64,000 nt of DNA from Haloarcula halobia. Its GTDB lineage: Archaea > Halobacteriota > Halobacteria > Halobacteriales > Haloarculaceae. The position numbers were made by a program, and so were the translations under genes. Below, one piece after another: positions 9,567 through 18,973 of this stretch. Under the pieces are notes generated by a model that was not told the DNA's origin, ran no database searches, and saw only the letters and a program-made list of their open reading frames with translations. The stretch covers positions 1,302,001 to 1,366,000 of the forward strand of contig NZ_CP119787.1 of NCBI RefSeq assembly GCF_029338255.1, read 5' to 3'. Numbering within the stretch: position 1 is the first letter of the stretch; the number at the start of each line of letters is the position of its first letter.

Positions 9567-9652
9567 TTTGTTCGCCCCCGAGTAAACCACCGGCCTCGGA
9601 TGCCGTGACCGGAAGACCCATAGTTCATCTTCGTGACCTTCCAGACGAGTCA

Positions 9653-11953
9653 ATGCCTACATTGTGGCTCGACGACATCGGTGCCGACGACCTCGAGACG
9701 GTCGGTGGCAAGGCGGCGTCTCTCGGAGAACTGACTGCGGCGGGGCTCCCGGTCCCGTCGGCGTTCGTCGTCACCGCCGACACGTATCGGTCGTTCATCG
9801 AAGCAACTGGCATCGACGAACCGCTGTTCGAGGCGGTCGACGTCGACACCGACGATTCGCACGCGCTGGCCGAGGCGGCAGAGCGTGCCCAGGAACTGAT
9901 CCTCGAGACGGACCTGCCCGCGGCGGTCCGCGAGGACCTGCTGGCGGCCTACGACGAGATGGGTGACGCCGACGTCGCCGTCCGCTCCTCGGCGACCGCG
10001 GAGGATCTCCCGGACGCCTCGTTCGCCGGGCAACAGGACACCTACCTCAACGTCTCGCGGGCCGACCTGCTCCGGCGGGTCAAGGAGTGCTGGGCCTCGC
10101 TTTTCACCCAGCGGGCCATCTACTACCGCAAGGAGAACGGCTTCGACCACGACGTGGTCAACATCGCCGTCGTCGTCCAGCAGATGGTCGACGCCGAGAA
10201 GTCGGGCGTCATGTTCACGAGCCACCCCTCGACCGGCGCCCCGAAGGCCATCCTCGAGGCCGCCTGGGGCCTGGGCGAGGCCGTCGTCTCGGGGGCCGTC
10301 TCGCCCGACAACTACGTCGTCGACCGGACCTCCGGCGAGATCGAGGAGGTGACCGTCGCCGAAAAGCGGGTGATGTGCGTGCGGGGCGACGACGGCGAGA
10401 CAATCGAGCGCTCCGTCCCCGAGGAGAAACGCGAGGAGCGCGTCCTCTCGGCCGACGAGATACGCCGCCTCATCGAGGTCGGCGAGCGCGTCGAGGCGCA
10501 CTACGACACGCCACAGGACGTCGAGTGGGCCATCTTCGAAGACGAGGTGTACCTCCTGCAGTCCCGGCCCATCACGACCATCGACGAGGGCACGAGCGCC
10601 CCGGAGACAAGCGCCCAGCGGGCCGAACCGACGGAAGGTTCCGGCGCCGCCGACGGCGGGTCGATGCAGGCACAGAGCGACGACGTCCGTCTCTCCGGCC
10701 TCGGGTCCAGTCCCGGGCGGGTGACCGGCACCGTCAAGATCGTCGACAAACTCGACAACCTGGACAAGGTCGAGGAGGGCGACATCATCGTCACCGAGAT
10801 GACCACGCCGGACATGGTGCCGGCGATGAAGCGCGCGGCCGGCCTCGTCACCGACCAGGGCGGGATGACGAGCCACGCGGCCATCGTCTCGCGGGAACTC
10901 GGCGTCCCGGCTGTCGTCGGCGCCGACGACGCGACCGACCGCCTGCGCGACGGCCAGCGCGTCACGCTCGACGGCGACATGGGCACCGTCGAACAGGGTA
11001 CGGCCATCTCCGAGGACGCCGAGGAAGAGGACGTGCCGAGCGTCGAACCCCACTCGCCGGTCAAGCCGATGACCGGGACGGAGGTGAAGGTCAACGTCTC
11101 CATCCCCGAGGCGGCCGAGCGCGCGGCCGCGACGGGTGCCGACGGCGTCGGCCTGCTCCGCATCGAGCACATGATCCTCTCGACGAACAAGACGCCCGCG
11201 CGCTACGTCGAGGACCACGGCGAGCGCGCATACGTCGACGAGATCGTCGACGGCGTCCGGAGCGTCGCCGAGGCCTTCTACCCCCGGCCGGTACGGGTCC
11301 GGACGCTCGACGCCCCCTCCGACGAGTTCCGCCAGCTCCAGGGCGGCGAGGACGAACCAAGCGAGCACAACCCGATGCTGGGCTACCGGGGTATCCGGCG
11401 TTCGCTCGACCGGCCCGACGAGTTCAGACTCGAACTGCGCGCGTTCGAACGCCTCTTTGACCTGGGCTACGACAACGTCGAGCTGATGCTCCCGCTGGTG
11501 ACCGACGCGGAGGACGTCCTGCGGGCGAAGGCGCTGATGGAGGAGGTCGGCATCGACCCCGAGAAGCGCGACTGGGGCGTGATGATAGAGACGCCTGCCA
11601 GCGCGCTGGGCATCGAGCAACTGTGCGAGGCGGGCCTGGACTTCGTCTCCTTTGGCACGAACGACCTCACGCAGTACACGCTGGCGGTCGACCGGAACAA
11701 CAACAACGTCGCCGACCGCTTCGACGAGCTCCACCCCGCCGTGCTGGACCTGATGGGCCAGGTCATCGGGACCTGTCGCGAGTACGACGTTGCGACGAGT
11801 ATCTGCGGGCAGGCGGCCTCGAAGCCGCGGATGGTCCAGTTCCTCGTCGACGAGGGCGTCACCTCCATCTCGGCGAACATCGACGCCGTGCGCGACGTCC
11901 AACACGAGGTCAAGCGCGTCGAGCAGCGCCTCCTGCTCGAATCGGTTCGCTGA
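9653..11953 (+). CDS. ppsA: Phosphoenolpyruvate synthase
   Basis: The enzyme converts pyruvate and ATP to phosphoenolpyruvate, AMP and phosphate, the entry step of gluconeogenesis. At 766 residues it has the full three domains: an N-terminal ATP-grasp (from the GGKAASLGEL motif to QSRPITT near 305), a swivelling phosphohistidine domain with GGMTSHAA near residue 405, and a C-terminal TIM barrel with GTNDLTQYTLAVDRNN. A low-complexity linker (about 315-340) separates the first two. The ATG at 9653 starts the conserved N-terminus; longer in-frame versions run into phzF. Confidence 0.96.
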   Translation: MPTLWLDDIGADDLETVGGKAASLGELTAAGLPVPSAFVVTADTYRSFIEATGIDEPLFEAVDVDTDDSHALAEAAERAQELILETDLPAAVREDLLAAYDEMGDADVAVRSSATAEDLPDASFAGQQDTYLNVSRADLLRRVKECWASLFTQRAIYYRKENGFDHDVVNIAVVVQQMVDAEKSGVMFTSHPSTGAPKAILEAAWGLGEAVVSGAVSPDNYVVDRTSGEIEEVTVAEKRVMCVRGDDGETIERSVPEEKREERVLSADEIRRLIEVGERVEAHYDTPQDVEWAIFEDEVYLLQSRPITTIDEGTSAPETSAQRAEPTEGSGAADGGSMQAQSDDVRLSGLGSSPGRVTGTVKIVDKLDNLDKVEEGDIIVTEMTTPDMVPAMKRAAGLVTDQGGMTSHAAIVSRELGVPAVVGADDATDRLRDGQRVTLDGDMGTVEQGTAISEDAEEEDVPSVEPHSPVKPMTGTEVKVNVSIPEAAERAAATGADGVGLLRIEHMILSTNKTPARYVEDHGERAYVDEIVDGVRSVAEAFYPRPVRVRTLDAPSDEFRQLQGGEDEPSEHNPMLGYRGIRRSLDRPDEFRLELRAFERLFDLGYDNVELMLPLVTDAEDVLRAKALMEEVGIDPEKRDWGVMIETPASALGIEQLCEAGLDFVSFGTNDLTQYTLAVDRNNNNVADRFDELHPAVLDLMGQVIGTCREYDVATSICGQAASKPRMVQFLVDEGVTSISANIDAVRDVQHEVKRVEQRLLLESVR

Positions 11954-11959
11954 CCGGCC

Positions 11960-12964
11960 TTACAGTTCGCTGTCCGGAACCACGACCACTTTGCCGAACC
12001 CGTCTCGCTCCTCGATGAGCCGGTGGGCCTCCTGAATCTCGCTCATCGGCAGGGTCTCGCGGATGCGGGGCTCGACGGTCCCGTCCCACACGAGGTCCAG
12101 GGCCTCCTCGGCCTGTCCGTGGGTGGCCATCGTCGACCCGATGACCTGCAGCTGGTTCCAGAAGATGCGATTGAGGTCCGTCTCCGGACGGCCGCCGGTC
12201 GTCGCGCCGCAGGTGACCACGCGCCCGCCCTTCGCGAGGCTCTTCAGCGAGTCCTGCCAGGTGTCGGCCCCGACGTGGTCGACGACCATGTCGACGCCGC
12301 GGTAGTCCGTCAGGTCCCGAACCTCGTCGGCGAAGTCGTCCTCGGCGTAGGCCAGCTTCGCGTCGGTGCTCGCCGTCGCGAACACCTCCGCGCCGGCGTG
12401 GGCGGCCACCTGGACGGCGGCGTGGCCGACGCCGCCCGACGCCCCGAGGACGAGCACCGACTCGCCGACCTTGAGGTCGCCCCGGTCGCGGAGCATCCGC
12501 CACGCGGTCATGAACACGAGGGGGGCGGCCGCGGCCGTCTCCCAGTCGACGCCCTCTGGGACCGGCGCGAGGTTAGCCTCGGGAACCGCCGCGAACTCGC
12601 TGTGGACGCCCCGGACGTGCTCGCCGATGATGTGGAAGTCGGGTGCCAGCGTCGGATCGCCCTTGCGGCTGAACTCGTCGTCGCCGCCGCTCCTCCCGGC
12701 CAGCAACGCGACCCGGTCGCCGGGTTCGAACCGCGTGACGCCCTCGCCGACCTCCGTGACGACGCCCGCGCCGTCGCTGCCCGGGATGTGGGGCATGTCG
12801 AGGTCGACGCCCGGCAACCCCCGCCGGGTGTGGACGTCGAGGTGGTTCAACGAGGCGGCCTTGATGTCGACGAGGGCCTCCCCTCGCCCACACTCCGGGT
12901 CGGGGAACTCGTCGTAGGTGAGCACGTCTCTGTCGCCGTGGGTGTCGAACTGAACTGCCTGCAT
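11960..12964 (-). CDS. MDR-family zinc-type alcohol dehydrogenase/quinone reductase
   Basis: The 334-residue protein is a medium-chain dehydrogenase/reductase. It has an N-terminal GroES-like domain (with [15 protein letters not shown]) and a Rossmann domain with [18 protein letters not shown] (about residue 170) for NAD(P)H. The Cys residues of the structural zinc site seen in classical alcohol dehydrogenases are absent, so quinone-reductase-like or enoyl-reductase-like activity is possible. It converges on ppsA with six bases between the stops. A GTG three codons upstream is an alternative start. Confidence 0.88.
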   Translation of the reverse strand: MQAVQFDTHGDRDVLTYDEFPDPECGRGEALVDIKAASLNHLDVHTRRGLPGVDLDMPHIPGSDGAGVVTEVGEGVTRFEPGDRVALLAGRSGGDDEFSRKGDPTLAPDFHIIGEHVRGVHSEFAAVPEANLAPVPEGVDWETAAAAPLVFMTAWRMLRDRGDLKVGESVLVLGASGGVGHAAVQVAAHAGAEVFATASTDAKLAYAEDDFADEVRDLTDYRGVDMVVDHVGADTWQDSLKSLAKGGRVVTCGATTGGRPETDLNRIFWNQLQVIGSTMATHGQAEEALDLVWDGTVEPRIRETLPMSEIQEAHRLIEERDGFGKVVVVPDSEL

Positions 12965-13095
12965 CGTTTGCACGATGGTCGTGGGTGCTACTTAACCTCG
13001 TACGCCGGCGGCACCGACGGCGACACGGCGGCGGTCCGTCCATCGGGGTATCGAACAAAACCGATAAACCAGTTCCCCCCGTCACTGCCGACAGC

Positions 13096-14148
13096 ATGCT
13101 CCAGCGGGCCGAGCCACAGGATTTCGACCGGGTGCTCTCGTCGATGTGCACCGTCCCCCATCCTGCGGCCTACGAGGCGGCCAAGCGCTTTCTCGCGACC
13201 AACCCCGGCGACCCGGGCACCTACGAGACCATCGCGGACCTCGAGCGGGAGGCCGTCGACTACCTCGGCGAGCTCGCTGGACTCGCCGACCCCGCGGGAT
13301 ACGTCGCCTCCGGCGGGACGGAGGCCAACATCCAGGCGCTGCGGCTCGCCCGCAACCGGGCCGACACCGACGACCCGAACGTCGTCGCGCCGGTCCACGC
13401 GCACTTCTCCTTTACCAAGGCCGCCGACGTGCTCGGCGTCGAGTTGCGCACCGCACCGGCCAGGGACCACCGCGTCGACGTCGACGCGATGCAGCGCCTG
13501 GTCGACGAGGACACGGTCTGTGTCGTCGGCGTCGCCGGCTCCACCGAGTACGGCTTCGTCGACCCGATCCCCGCCGTCGCCGACCTCGCTGCCGACGCGG
13601 GGGCGCTCTGTCACGTCGACGCGGCCTGGGGCGGGTTCTACCTCCCGTTTACCGACCACGACTGGCACTTCGGGCACGCCGAGGTCGACACGATGACTAT
13701 CGACCCGCACAAGGTGGGCCAGGCCGTCGTCCCCGCCGGCGGCCTGCTGGCCCGGTCGCGCTCCCTGCTCGACGACCTCGCCGTCGAGACGCCCTATCTG
13801 GAGTCGACCGACCAGCTGACCATGACAGGGACACGGTCGGGAGCCGGCGTCGCCTCGGCCGTCGCCGCCATGGAGGCGCTGTGGCCCGACGGCTACCGCG
13901 AGCAGTACGAGCGCTCGATGGCCAACGCCGAGTGGCTGACCGAACAGCTCGACGCGCGCGGTCACGACGTCGTCGGGCCGGAACTCCCGCTGGTGGCGGC
14001 GGACCTCTCGGTGCCGATGACCGACGAACTGCGCGACCGGGGCTGGCGCGTCTCGAAGACCGGCTCCGGCGAGATGCGGGTCGTCTGCATGCCCCACGTC
14101 ACCCGGTCGATGCTGCGGTCCTTCGTCGCGGATCTGGACTGGTACTGA
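13096..14148 (+). CDS. mfnA: L-aspartate (or tyrosine) decarboxylase MfnA
   Basis: This PLP-dependent group II decarboxylase has 350 residues. [16 protein letters not shown] binds the cofactor phosphate, HVDAAWGGF carries the Asp that contacts the pyridine nitrogen, and the Schiff-base Lys lies in DPHKVGQAV (about residue 206). In archaea lacking methanofuran, MfnA homologues are thought to make beta-alanine from aspartate for CoA. That fits here, because phosphopantoate ligase and pantoate kinase occur near 41-42.7 kb. A GATAAAC box about 30 bases before the ATG suggests a leaderless message. Confidence 0.9.
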   Translation: MLQRAEPQDFDRVLSSMCTVPHPAAYEAAKRFLATNPGDPGTYETIADLEREAVDYLGELAGLADPAGYVASGGTEANIQALRLARNRADTDDPNVVAPVHAHFSFTKAADVLGVELRTAPARDHRVDVDAMQRLVDEDTVCVVGVAGSTEYGFVDPIPAVADLAADAGALCHVDAAWGGFYLPFTDHDWHFGHAEVDTMTIDPHKVGQAVVPAGGLLARSRSLLDDLAVETPYLESTDQLTMTGTRSGAGVASAVAAMEALWPDGYREQYERSMANAEWLTEQLDARGHDVVGPELPLVAADLSVPMTDELRDRGWRVSKTGSGEMRVVCMPHVTRSMLRSFVADLDWY

Positions 14149-14267
14149 CGGCGTCGTGTCCGGCGAACGAAGTGGGCCGGTTTTCCCCCCGGTTCTGCGA
14201 CGAGCGGTTCGCGGAGCGCACCCGAGGAAGCAAAAGGTGGTTGGTCGCGGATCCGGACTGGTACCGA
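14125..14267 (+). repeat. Partial duplication of the mfnA 3' end
   Basis: The last 24 bases of mfnA (14125-14148, through the stop) recur at 14244-14267 with two mismatches. The copy sits in the otherwise geneless 14149-14369 stretch. It would encode the same VADPDWY-like ending, so it looks like the remnant of a local duplication or an exchanged gene end. Confidence 0.5.
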
Positions 14268-14369
14268 GCCGCCGGGGTCTCCGGCCCACGTCGAGTGAAT
14301 ACGTCACGTCGTGACGCAATTCGTCCGAGGGTGACCTAAAGCCGGTACACGCGATACTGAAGGGTGGGT

Positions 14370-15509
14370 ATGGGCCTGTTCAGTAGCGAACCGGCGGCTC
14401 GGGTGTGTGGAATCGCAATCGACGACTACGGCCTGCGGATTTCGACGATGTCCTGCGAGGACCGCACGCTGTCGAGTCCAGCGGACGGGGAGTTCGTCGG
14501 GATGCTGGACGGACCAGCCACGGCCCGGGCGAGGGGCATCGACGAGACGTTGACGGCGCTCGCGGGACGGACGGTGCCGCTTCTCGAGGCCGAAGACAGG
14601 GACGCTATGGGGCGCAGTGCGTCCGCCCGCGACGGCTATGCAGACCGCCTCGCGGAACTGTTCGACGAAATCGACGACGACGGCTGGGACGGGGAGACCG
14701 TCGTCGCGATGCCGCCGGACTACGCCGACAGCTCGGCACTCGAGCTCCAGGGGGTCGTCGAAGACAGCGGGTTCGACGTCCGGCAAGTCGTCACGCACGA
14801 TGCCGCATCGAGCGTACTGGGTGCGGTCGATCACGAGATCAACACCGACGCGAGCGGCAGCCACCCGATCGTCACCGTCGACCTCGGGCTACGGGCGGTC
14901 ACGGTGACCCTCGCGTCGGTGAACCTCGACGAAGGCCGCGTTCGAGTGCGCGCTCGCGACAGCGTCGACGCCGGCCTGGTCGACTTGCTCGGGCACACTG
15001 CGGTGAACGCGATCGAGGACTCCCGGCTGACACCCGACGAGGTGACCCTCGAGATGGAGACGGGACTGTATCCGGCCATCCGACAGATATTCGACCCGTA
15101 CACGGACTCCGCTCGCGGCGAAATCGAGGTCGGCGGCGAAACGATGCCGGTCACGGTGAGCACCGAGCACTTCATCGGCCTGTTCGCGGACGTCGCCTCG
15201 TTCGCGGAGATGGCTGCGACGGAGTTCGTCGTCGAGGCGGGGTACGTCCCGCGGGAAGTCGACCGCGTCCTCATCTCCGGCCTCGGCAGCGAGGGCGACT
15301 CCGGCGGCGACCTGACCGCACAGATCGCGGCCAGATTCACCAGCGAGGACTCGATGGCAGCCGAGGTCGGTGCCGGATACGCGCCCGAGAGCGTCTACTA
15401 CGGGAACGAGATGATGCCGGACGTCGGCGCCGCCGACGTCGCCCGTGAGGCCCACGCCCTCGGACGGGACCTCGATATGCTGGAGACGCTGGACGTGGAG
15501 GCGACGTGA
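14370..15509 (+). CDS. Divergent Hsp70/actin-fold ATPase-like protein without substrate domain
   Basis: Segment order matches an Hsp70 nucleotide-binding domain. A first beta-hairpin (CGIAIDDYGLRIS, residues 13-25) sits where GIDLGTTNS is expected. ETVVAMPPDYADSSAL and GFDVRQVVTHDAASSVLGAV follow the Hsp70 VITVPAYF and EPTAAALAYG regions. VTVDLGLRAVTVTL (168-181) replaces the phosphate-2 DLGGGTFDVS, and VDRVLISGLGSEGDSGGD (297-314) replaces IDxVVLVGGSTRIP. At 379 residues it stops at the domain end, with no substrate-binding part. Key Gly/Thr residues are altered, so ATP hydrolysis is uncertain. Its stop overlaps the next gene's start (TGATG), which suggests the two act together. The family call is by pattern, not search. 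Confidence 0.7.
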   Translation: MGLFSSEPAARVCGIAIDDYGLRISTMSCEDRTLSSPADGEFVGMLDGPATARARGIDETLTALAGRTVPLLEAEDRDAMGRSASARDGYADRLAELFDEIDDDGWDGETVVAMPPDYADSSALELQGVVEDSGFDVRQVVTHDAASSVLGAVDHEINTDASGSHPIVTVDLGLRAVTVTLASVNLDEGRVRVRARDSVDAGLVDLLGHTAVNAIEDSRLTPDEVTLEMETGLYPAIRQIFDPYTDSARGEIEVGGETMPVTVSTEHFIGLFADVASFAEMAATEFVVEAGYVPREVDRVLISGLGSEGDSGGDLTAQIAARFTSEDSMAAEVGAGYAPESVYYGNEMMPDVGAADVAREAHALGRDLDMLETLDVEAT

Positions 15510-16561
15510 TGTCTCGTGTGGACGACACCGACTCCGGCGCCCGCTCTGGGAGCGCCAGGAAGCCGACGGAGTTCACGGCCGACGACCTGCTCGAAGAGTA
15601 CGCCGAGACCTGGAGCGTCGCGAGCGACCTCGTCGAGGCGGCGACGGTGCAGCACGTCGAGCAGTGGGACGCGACGAAGGAGATCGAACGGACGCTCACC
15701 GTCACGGAGTCCCGGCGAACGATCTCCGTGGAACCGTCTGATGCGCCGTCTCGAGAGTCGGCCGTCCCGATCGACGAGCGCTACGAGCACGCACCGGATG
15801 GGTTCGAGGCTGCGACGGTGACGTTCGTGGACTTCGAGAACGCGTCGCTCGTGAGCTGTACGGACTGCGGGGGAAGCGGCCGAGAGGCCTGCAGCGAGTG
15901 CGACCGCCGGACGGTCGTCGAGTGCGAGGCGTGTGGCGGGGACGGCGCCGACGACTGCGGGGAGTGTGGCGGCGACGGCGCACGGACGTGTGGTTCCTGC
16001 AACGGCACGGGCGACCACGGGGACGCCAGGTGCAGTCGCTGCAACGGCACCGGCGAGACGACCTGCGAGACGTGCAACGCGACGGGGGAGCGTCGGTGCC
16101 CGACGTGCGACGGCGCTGGCGACGTGACCTGCCCGAACTGCTCGGGGAACGGCGACGTGCCGTGTGGCACCTGTTCGGGTACGGGTGAACTGTACGAAAC
16201 GACGCGGGGGACGCTGGAGTACGAACCGGCGTCGACGTTCTCCGTGGCGGACGCGAGCGGGGCCGACGAGTCGTGGTTCGAGGACGTCGAGGGCGACCGC
16301 CTCGACAGGACGGTTCGGGAGACGCCGGACCGTGCCGACGAGGGCGGCAGCGCGACGGTCAAACACGAGATCGAACAGCGCTCGGTCCCCGTAACGAAGG
16401 TCACCTACGAGTACGGCGACGACCAGTACGACCTGTTCGAGGTGGCGCGGGACCTCCACAGCCACTCGGCCCCGAAGTCGACCACGAGACGCCTCCTGCC
16501 GCTCGTCGCCGGGCTCGTCGTCGCCGCGGGCGCGGGGTACTACATCATGTTCGTCCTCTGA
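15509..16561 (+). CDS. Membrane-anchored DnaJ-type zinc-finger protein with ten CxxC motifs
   Basis: The 350-residue protein has three parts. Residues 1-115 are a soluble domain of unknown fold. Residues 117-222 hold ten CxxC motifs (positions 117, 128, 139, 150, 161, 175, 186, 197, 208, 219), mostly followed by GxG and spaced 11 residues apart, like an enlarged DnaJ cysteine-rich domain that could bind about five zinc ions. Residues about 328-349 are a C-terminal membrane helix, so the body probably faces the cytoplasm. There is no J-domain HPD motif. The start codon overlaps the stop of the Hsp70-like gene. I infer a membrane-tethered partner of that protein. Confidence 0.78.
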   Translation: MSRVDDTDSGARSGSARKPTEFTADDLLEEYAETWSVASDLVEAATVQHVEQWDATKEIERTLTVTESRRTISVEPSDAPSRESAVPIDERYEHAPDGFEAATVTFVDFENASLVSCTDCGGSGREACSECDRRTVVECEACGGDGADDCGECGGDGARTCGSCNGTGDHGDARCSRCNGTGETTCETCNATGERRCPTCDGAGDVTCPNCSGNGDVPCGTCSGTGELYETTRGTLEYEPASTFSVADASGADESWFEDVEGDRLDRTVRETPDRADEGGSATVKHEIEQRSVPVTKVTYEYGDDQYDLFEVARDLHSHSAPKSTTRRLLPLVAGLVVAAGAGYYIMFVL

Positions 16562-16671
16562 GTCGGGTCCGGACTCGCGGATCGGTATGCGTTCTCGGCC
16601 GTCGAGGATTCACTTCAACACACAGTTGGTACGACTCCCCCGTTCGTCACCACTGTTCACCCAAGGTGTGG

Positions 16672-17466
16672 TCACCGCGAGGTAAGCTCCGTCCCGGCGT
16701 CACCGTAGTACGCCGCCAGCGGCGTTCCACGGTCGCGGTGCGTTTCAAACAGTGAGCCGAGCCACTCGACCGCAGTGGCGTCGTCGTTGGCGGCGTAACC
16801 CACGAAGTTGTCGTGGGCACCGTGGATCATGAGGTACCCTCTCGTTCGGTCCCCACCGGTTCCGATGTACCACGCGAAGGGCAGGTCAGTGACGACAGAT
16901 ATCGTAATGTTCCCGCAGTCGAGCGCGTCACCGGTACGGGTCGGCATCTCGGCGGCGAGATAGTCGGCCACCACTTCGGTGACGACCAGTGACGCGTCGA
17001 GCGAACCTTCGACGACGGCTCGCCGGTGGACCGCCGACATGAACTCCTCGTCGTTCGGGGCGAATGCCCCTCCTCGGAGCTGGTCCGACTCCTCGACGAC
17101 CGCTCGGACGCGCTCCCACACGACCGCCGGCGGGAACTCGGACATCGTGACGACGTCCGCACCGGCGAAGAAACGGAACTCCCGTGGCCCTTCGGTGTCG
17201 AACTCGTTTATGACCTCGCCCCACTCCGTTGCCGTTTCCGCCACCGCAAGGGCCTCGTTTGCAGTCTCGAGCAGCAGCTCTCCGGTGTAGGTCGTCTCGT
17301 AGCCGTCCTCGGTCCGCTGGATCAGGTCGGCGTCTTCGAGCGCGTCCACCGCCCGATCGACCGTAGACCGGGAGTCGTCGAACTCGTCGACGAGGTCCCG
17401 CTTCCAGGCCGGCCGGGTGGACAGGCGATCGAGATACCGCCGGCGATCGAGAACGAGATCCAACAT
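16672..17466 (-). CDS. Winged-helix regulator, FilR1-like
   Basis: The 264-residue protein has an N-terminal winged helix (residues 8-70, around DEFDDSRSTVDRAVDALEDADLI). A larger domain of about 170 residues then follows, of the kind found in haloarchaeal and methanogen FilR1-like regulators, which probably senses a ligand or protein. The promoter side is a very AT-rich block at about 17470-17505. The target is unknown. It points toward, and ends 110 bases after, the CxxC protein gene. Confidence 0.8.
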   Translation of the reverse strand: MLDLVLDRRRYLDRLSTRPAWKRDLVDEFDDSRSTVDRAVDALEDADLIQRTEDGYETTYTGELLLETANEALAVAETATEWGEVINEFDTEGPREFRFFAGADVVTMSEFPPAVVWERVRAVVEESDQLRGGAFAPNDEEFMSAVHRRAVVEGSLDASLVVTEVVADYLAAEMPTRTGDALDCGNITISVVTDLPFAWYIGTGGDRTRGYLMIHGAHDNFVGYAANDDATAVEWLGSLFETHRDRGTPLAAYYGDAGTELTSR

Positions 17467-17939
17467 AGCCGGAGATTATTTTTATATTAATTAAGTATTA
17501 TTGTTTGGGGCCGGGTACCGAGTACGAGATCGGACCTCACCTCGTCCGGGTGGCTGTCGACGGCGGCTCCGCGAGAGGGACGGCGAGCGTCCGTCGCCGG
17601 TCGGGCGAAAAACCGGGGTAGAGCAGGGTTCCTCGAGGGTTCGTATTCAGCGCGGCGAGGGGGAGACACGGGTGATCCAGGACGCCCCCGCATCGAGAAT
17701 CAAGCGTCGGCGCACCACACTGTCTCCCGGGTTCTTCGACGAGCACGCCGGGAGCGACGCACGCCACTGCTGTCTGACCGCTGTCCGGGGCCGACCGGGG
17801 ACGACTGGCGCTGAAGCGGTCCGTCGTCACGGGGTGGCTTGGGTCCGATCGCTCCGGGGCCGCGCGAACCTGTCAGCGATATAGGGGTCTACTGAGAGCA
17901 CATACCAAGATTTAGAACCCATTGGTTGCAAGGGGGGGT
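17467..17939. other. Geneless stretch with AT-rich promoter block
   Basis: About 470 bases without a convincing gene. The first 40 bases are extremely AT-rich and contain TTAATTAA, and they serve as the promoter of the FilR1-like gene. The rest is GC-rich with open frames of up to 127 codons on both strands, but these are Arg/Gly/Pro-rich, lack known motifs and are best read as non-coding or decayed. A TTTAGA box at 17911-17916 belongs to the VTT gene. Confidence 0.6.
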
Positions 17940-18524
17940 GTGGACGTGACTGGCCCGGTCGTTCCGATGATCGCCTTTCTCGGTGAGTGTACGACACACG
18001 GCGGGGGACTCTCGCTGCTCGAGGAGGCCGTCTGTACCGCCACGGGGCCGACCGGGCTGGCCATCATCGCGGTGTACTCCTTTCTCATCGCGTTCATCTT
18101 ACCGCTGCCGAGCGAAGTCGTCCTCGTCCCGGCCGAGACGCTCCGTCTCGGCCTCTCGACGACGGGGAACCTCGTGATGATAATCGTCGCCAGCGCGACG
18201 GGCAAGGCGATGGGGAGCCTCGTAGCCTTCCACATCGGCCAGGAGGCCAAGGAGTACGGCCCGCTCGTCCGTCGCATCCGGAACTCGCGGTTCGACATCA
18301 TCGAGTGGTCCGAGCGCCAGACCGTCCAGCTGGCCAAGAAGTTCGGCTACGTCGGCCTGGCGCTTGCCCTCTGTGTGCCCTTCTTCCCCGACACGCTGTC
18401 CATCTACGCCTTCACGGTGCTCGAGGAGGACTACGTCAAGTTCGGCGCCGCGACGTGGGCGGGCAGCGCCGGCCGTCTGCTCGTGACCCTCGGGCTGGCG
18501 GGTGGCACCCTGGCGCTGCTGTGA
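17940..18524 (+). CDS. VTT-domain (DedA/SNARE-associated) membrane protein
   Basis: The 194-residue membrane protein contains a VTT domain. Re-entrant and membrane segments surround FILPLPSEVVLVPAE and the GKAMGSLVAFHIGQ helix, and two further helices close the C-terminus. VTT/DedA proteins are linked to lipid flipping and membrane homeostasis; the substrate here is unknown. The start is uncertain: GTG at 17940 lies 24-29 bases from a TTTAGA box, while GTG at 17946 or ATG at 17967 are alternatives. Confidence 0.82.
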   Translation: MDVTGPVVPMIAFLGECTTHGGGLSLLEEAVCTATGPTGLAIIAVYSFLIAFILPLPSEVVLVPAETLRLGLSTTGNLVMIIVASATGKAMGSLVAFHIGQEAKEYGPLVRRIRNSRFDIIEWSERQTVQLAKKFGYVGLALALCVPFFPDTLSIYAFTVLEEDYVKFGAATWAGSAGRLLVTLGLAGGTLALL

Positions 18525-18583
18525 GCCCGCCAGCAGGTCCGCCCGGGCACGTTGGTGTGTACTCTGGTTGAGTACTCTCGTGT

Positions 18584-18920
18584 ATGGCAATGTGCCGCCT
18601 CACCGCCCAGACCCTCCGCAGTGGCATCATCGTCCTCGTCGGCCTCGTTCTGCAACGCCGACCTGACGGCCACCTTCGGGGGTACCGAACTGGCCCTCCG
18701 GGACGCGACAATCGCCGACCTATCCGCCCACGTGCGTCCCACCGCCATCTTCGGCGGTGCCCGACTCGGCGTCTCCCGGGAGTGGAACGTCCGGATCGAC
18801 GTCCTGCCGCTGTCCGGCGCCACCGAGGACCGCCGTCCCCGGGCCGACGAACCCCACGAGGACGTGGACCTCGTCGTCACGGGGTTCGCTGCGTTCGGTG
18901 GCGTCGAGATACTGGACTGA
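18584..18920 (+). pseudogene. Broken LiaF-like membrane protein gene
   Basis: An ATG at 18584 opens a frame reading a typical N-terminal helix (RLTAQTLRSGIIVLVGLVL) that then degenerates. From about 18650 a different frame encodes the C-terminal beta domain with its repeated FGG motifs (TATFGGTEL, TAIFGGARL, FAAFGGVEI) and ends at 18920. The intervening helices and linker are missing. A deletion with a frameshift best explains this. Family assignment rests on recalled resemblance to haloarchaeal LiaF-like proteins. A 122-codon frame starting at 18552 covers the C-terminal part and could still be translated. Confidence 0.6.
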
Positions 18921-18973
18921 CCCGCTCGCGGAAACCAACCCCCTTTTGACCCACCGGCGGCACACGTTCTGGT

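Noticed and set aside
9650-11905. A 751-codon minus-strand frame across ppsA
   Set aside because: Antisense shadow of ppsA without known domains.
15854-16180. 33-base period that could suggest a CRISPR-like repeat
   Set aside because: The period comes from CxxC codons within one protein; the DNA units differ and have no spacers.
17501-17884. A 127-codon plus-strand frame in the 17.5-17.9 kb gap
   Set aside because: Arg/Gly-rich without motif or promoter support; composition does not match neighbouring genes.
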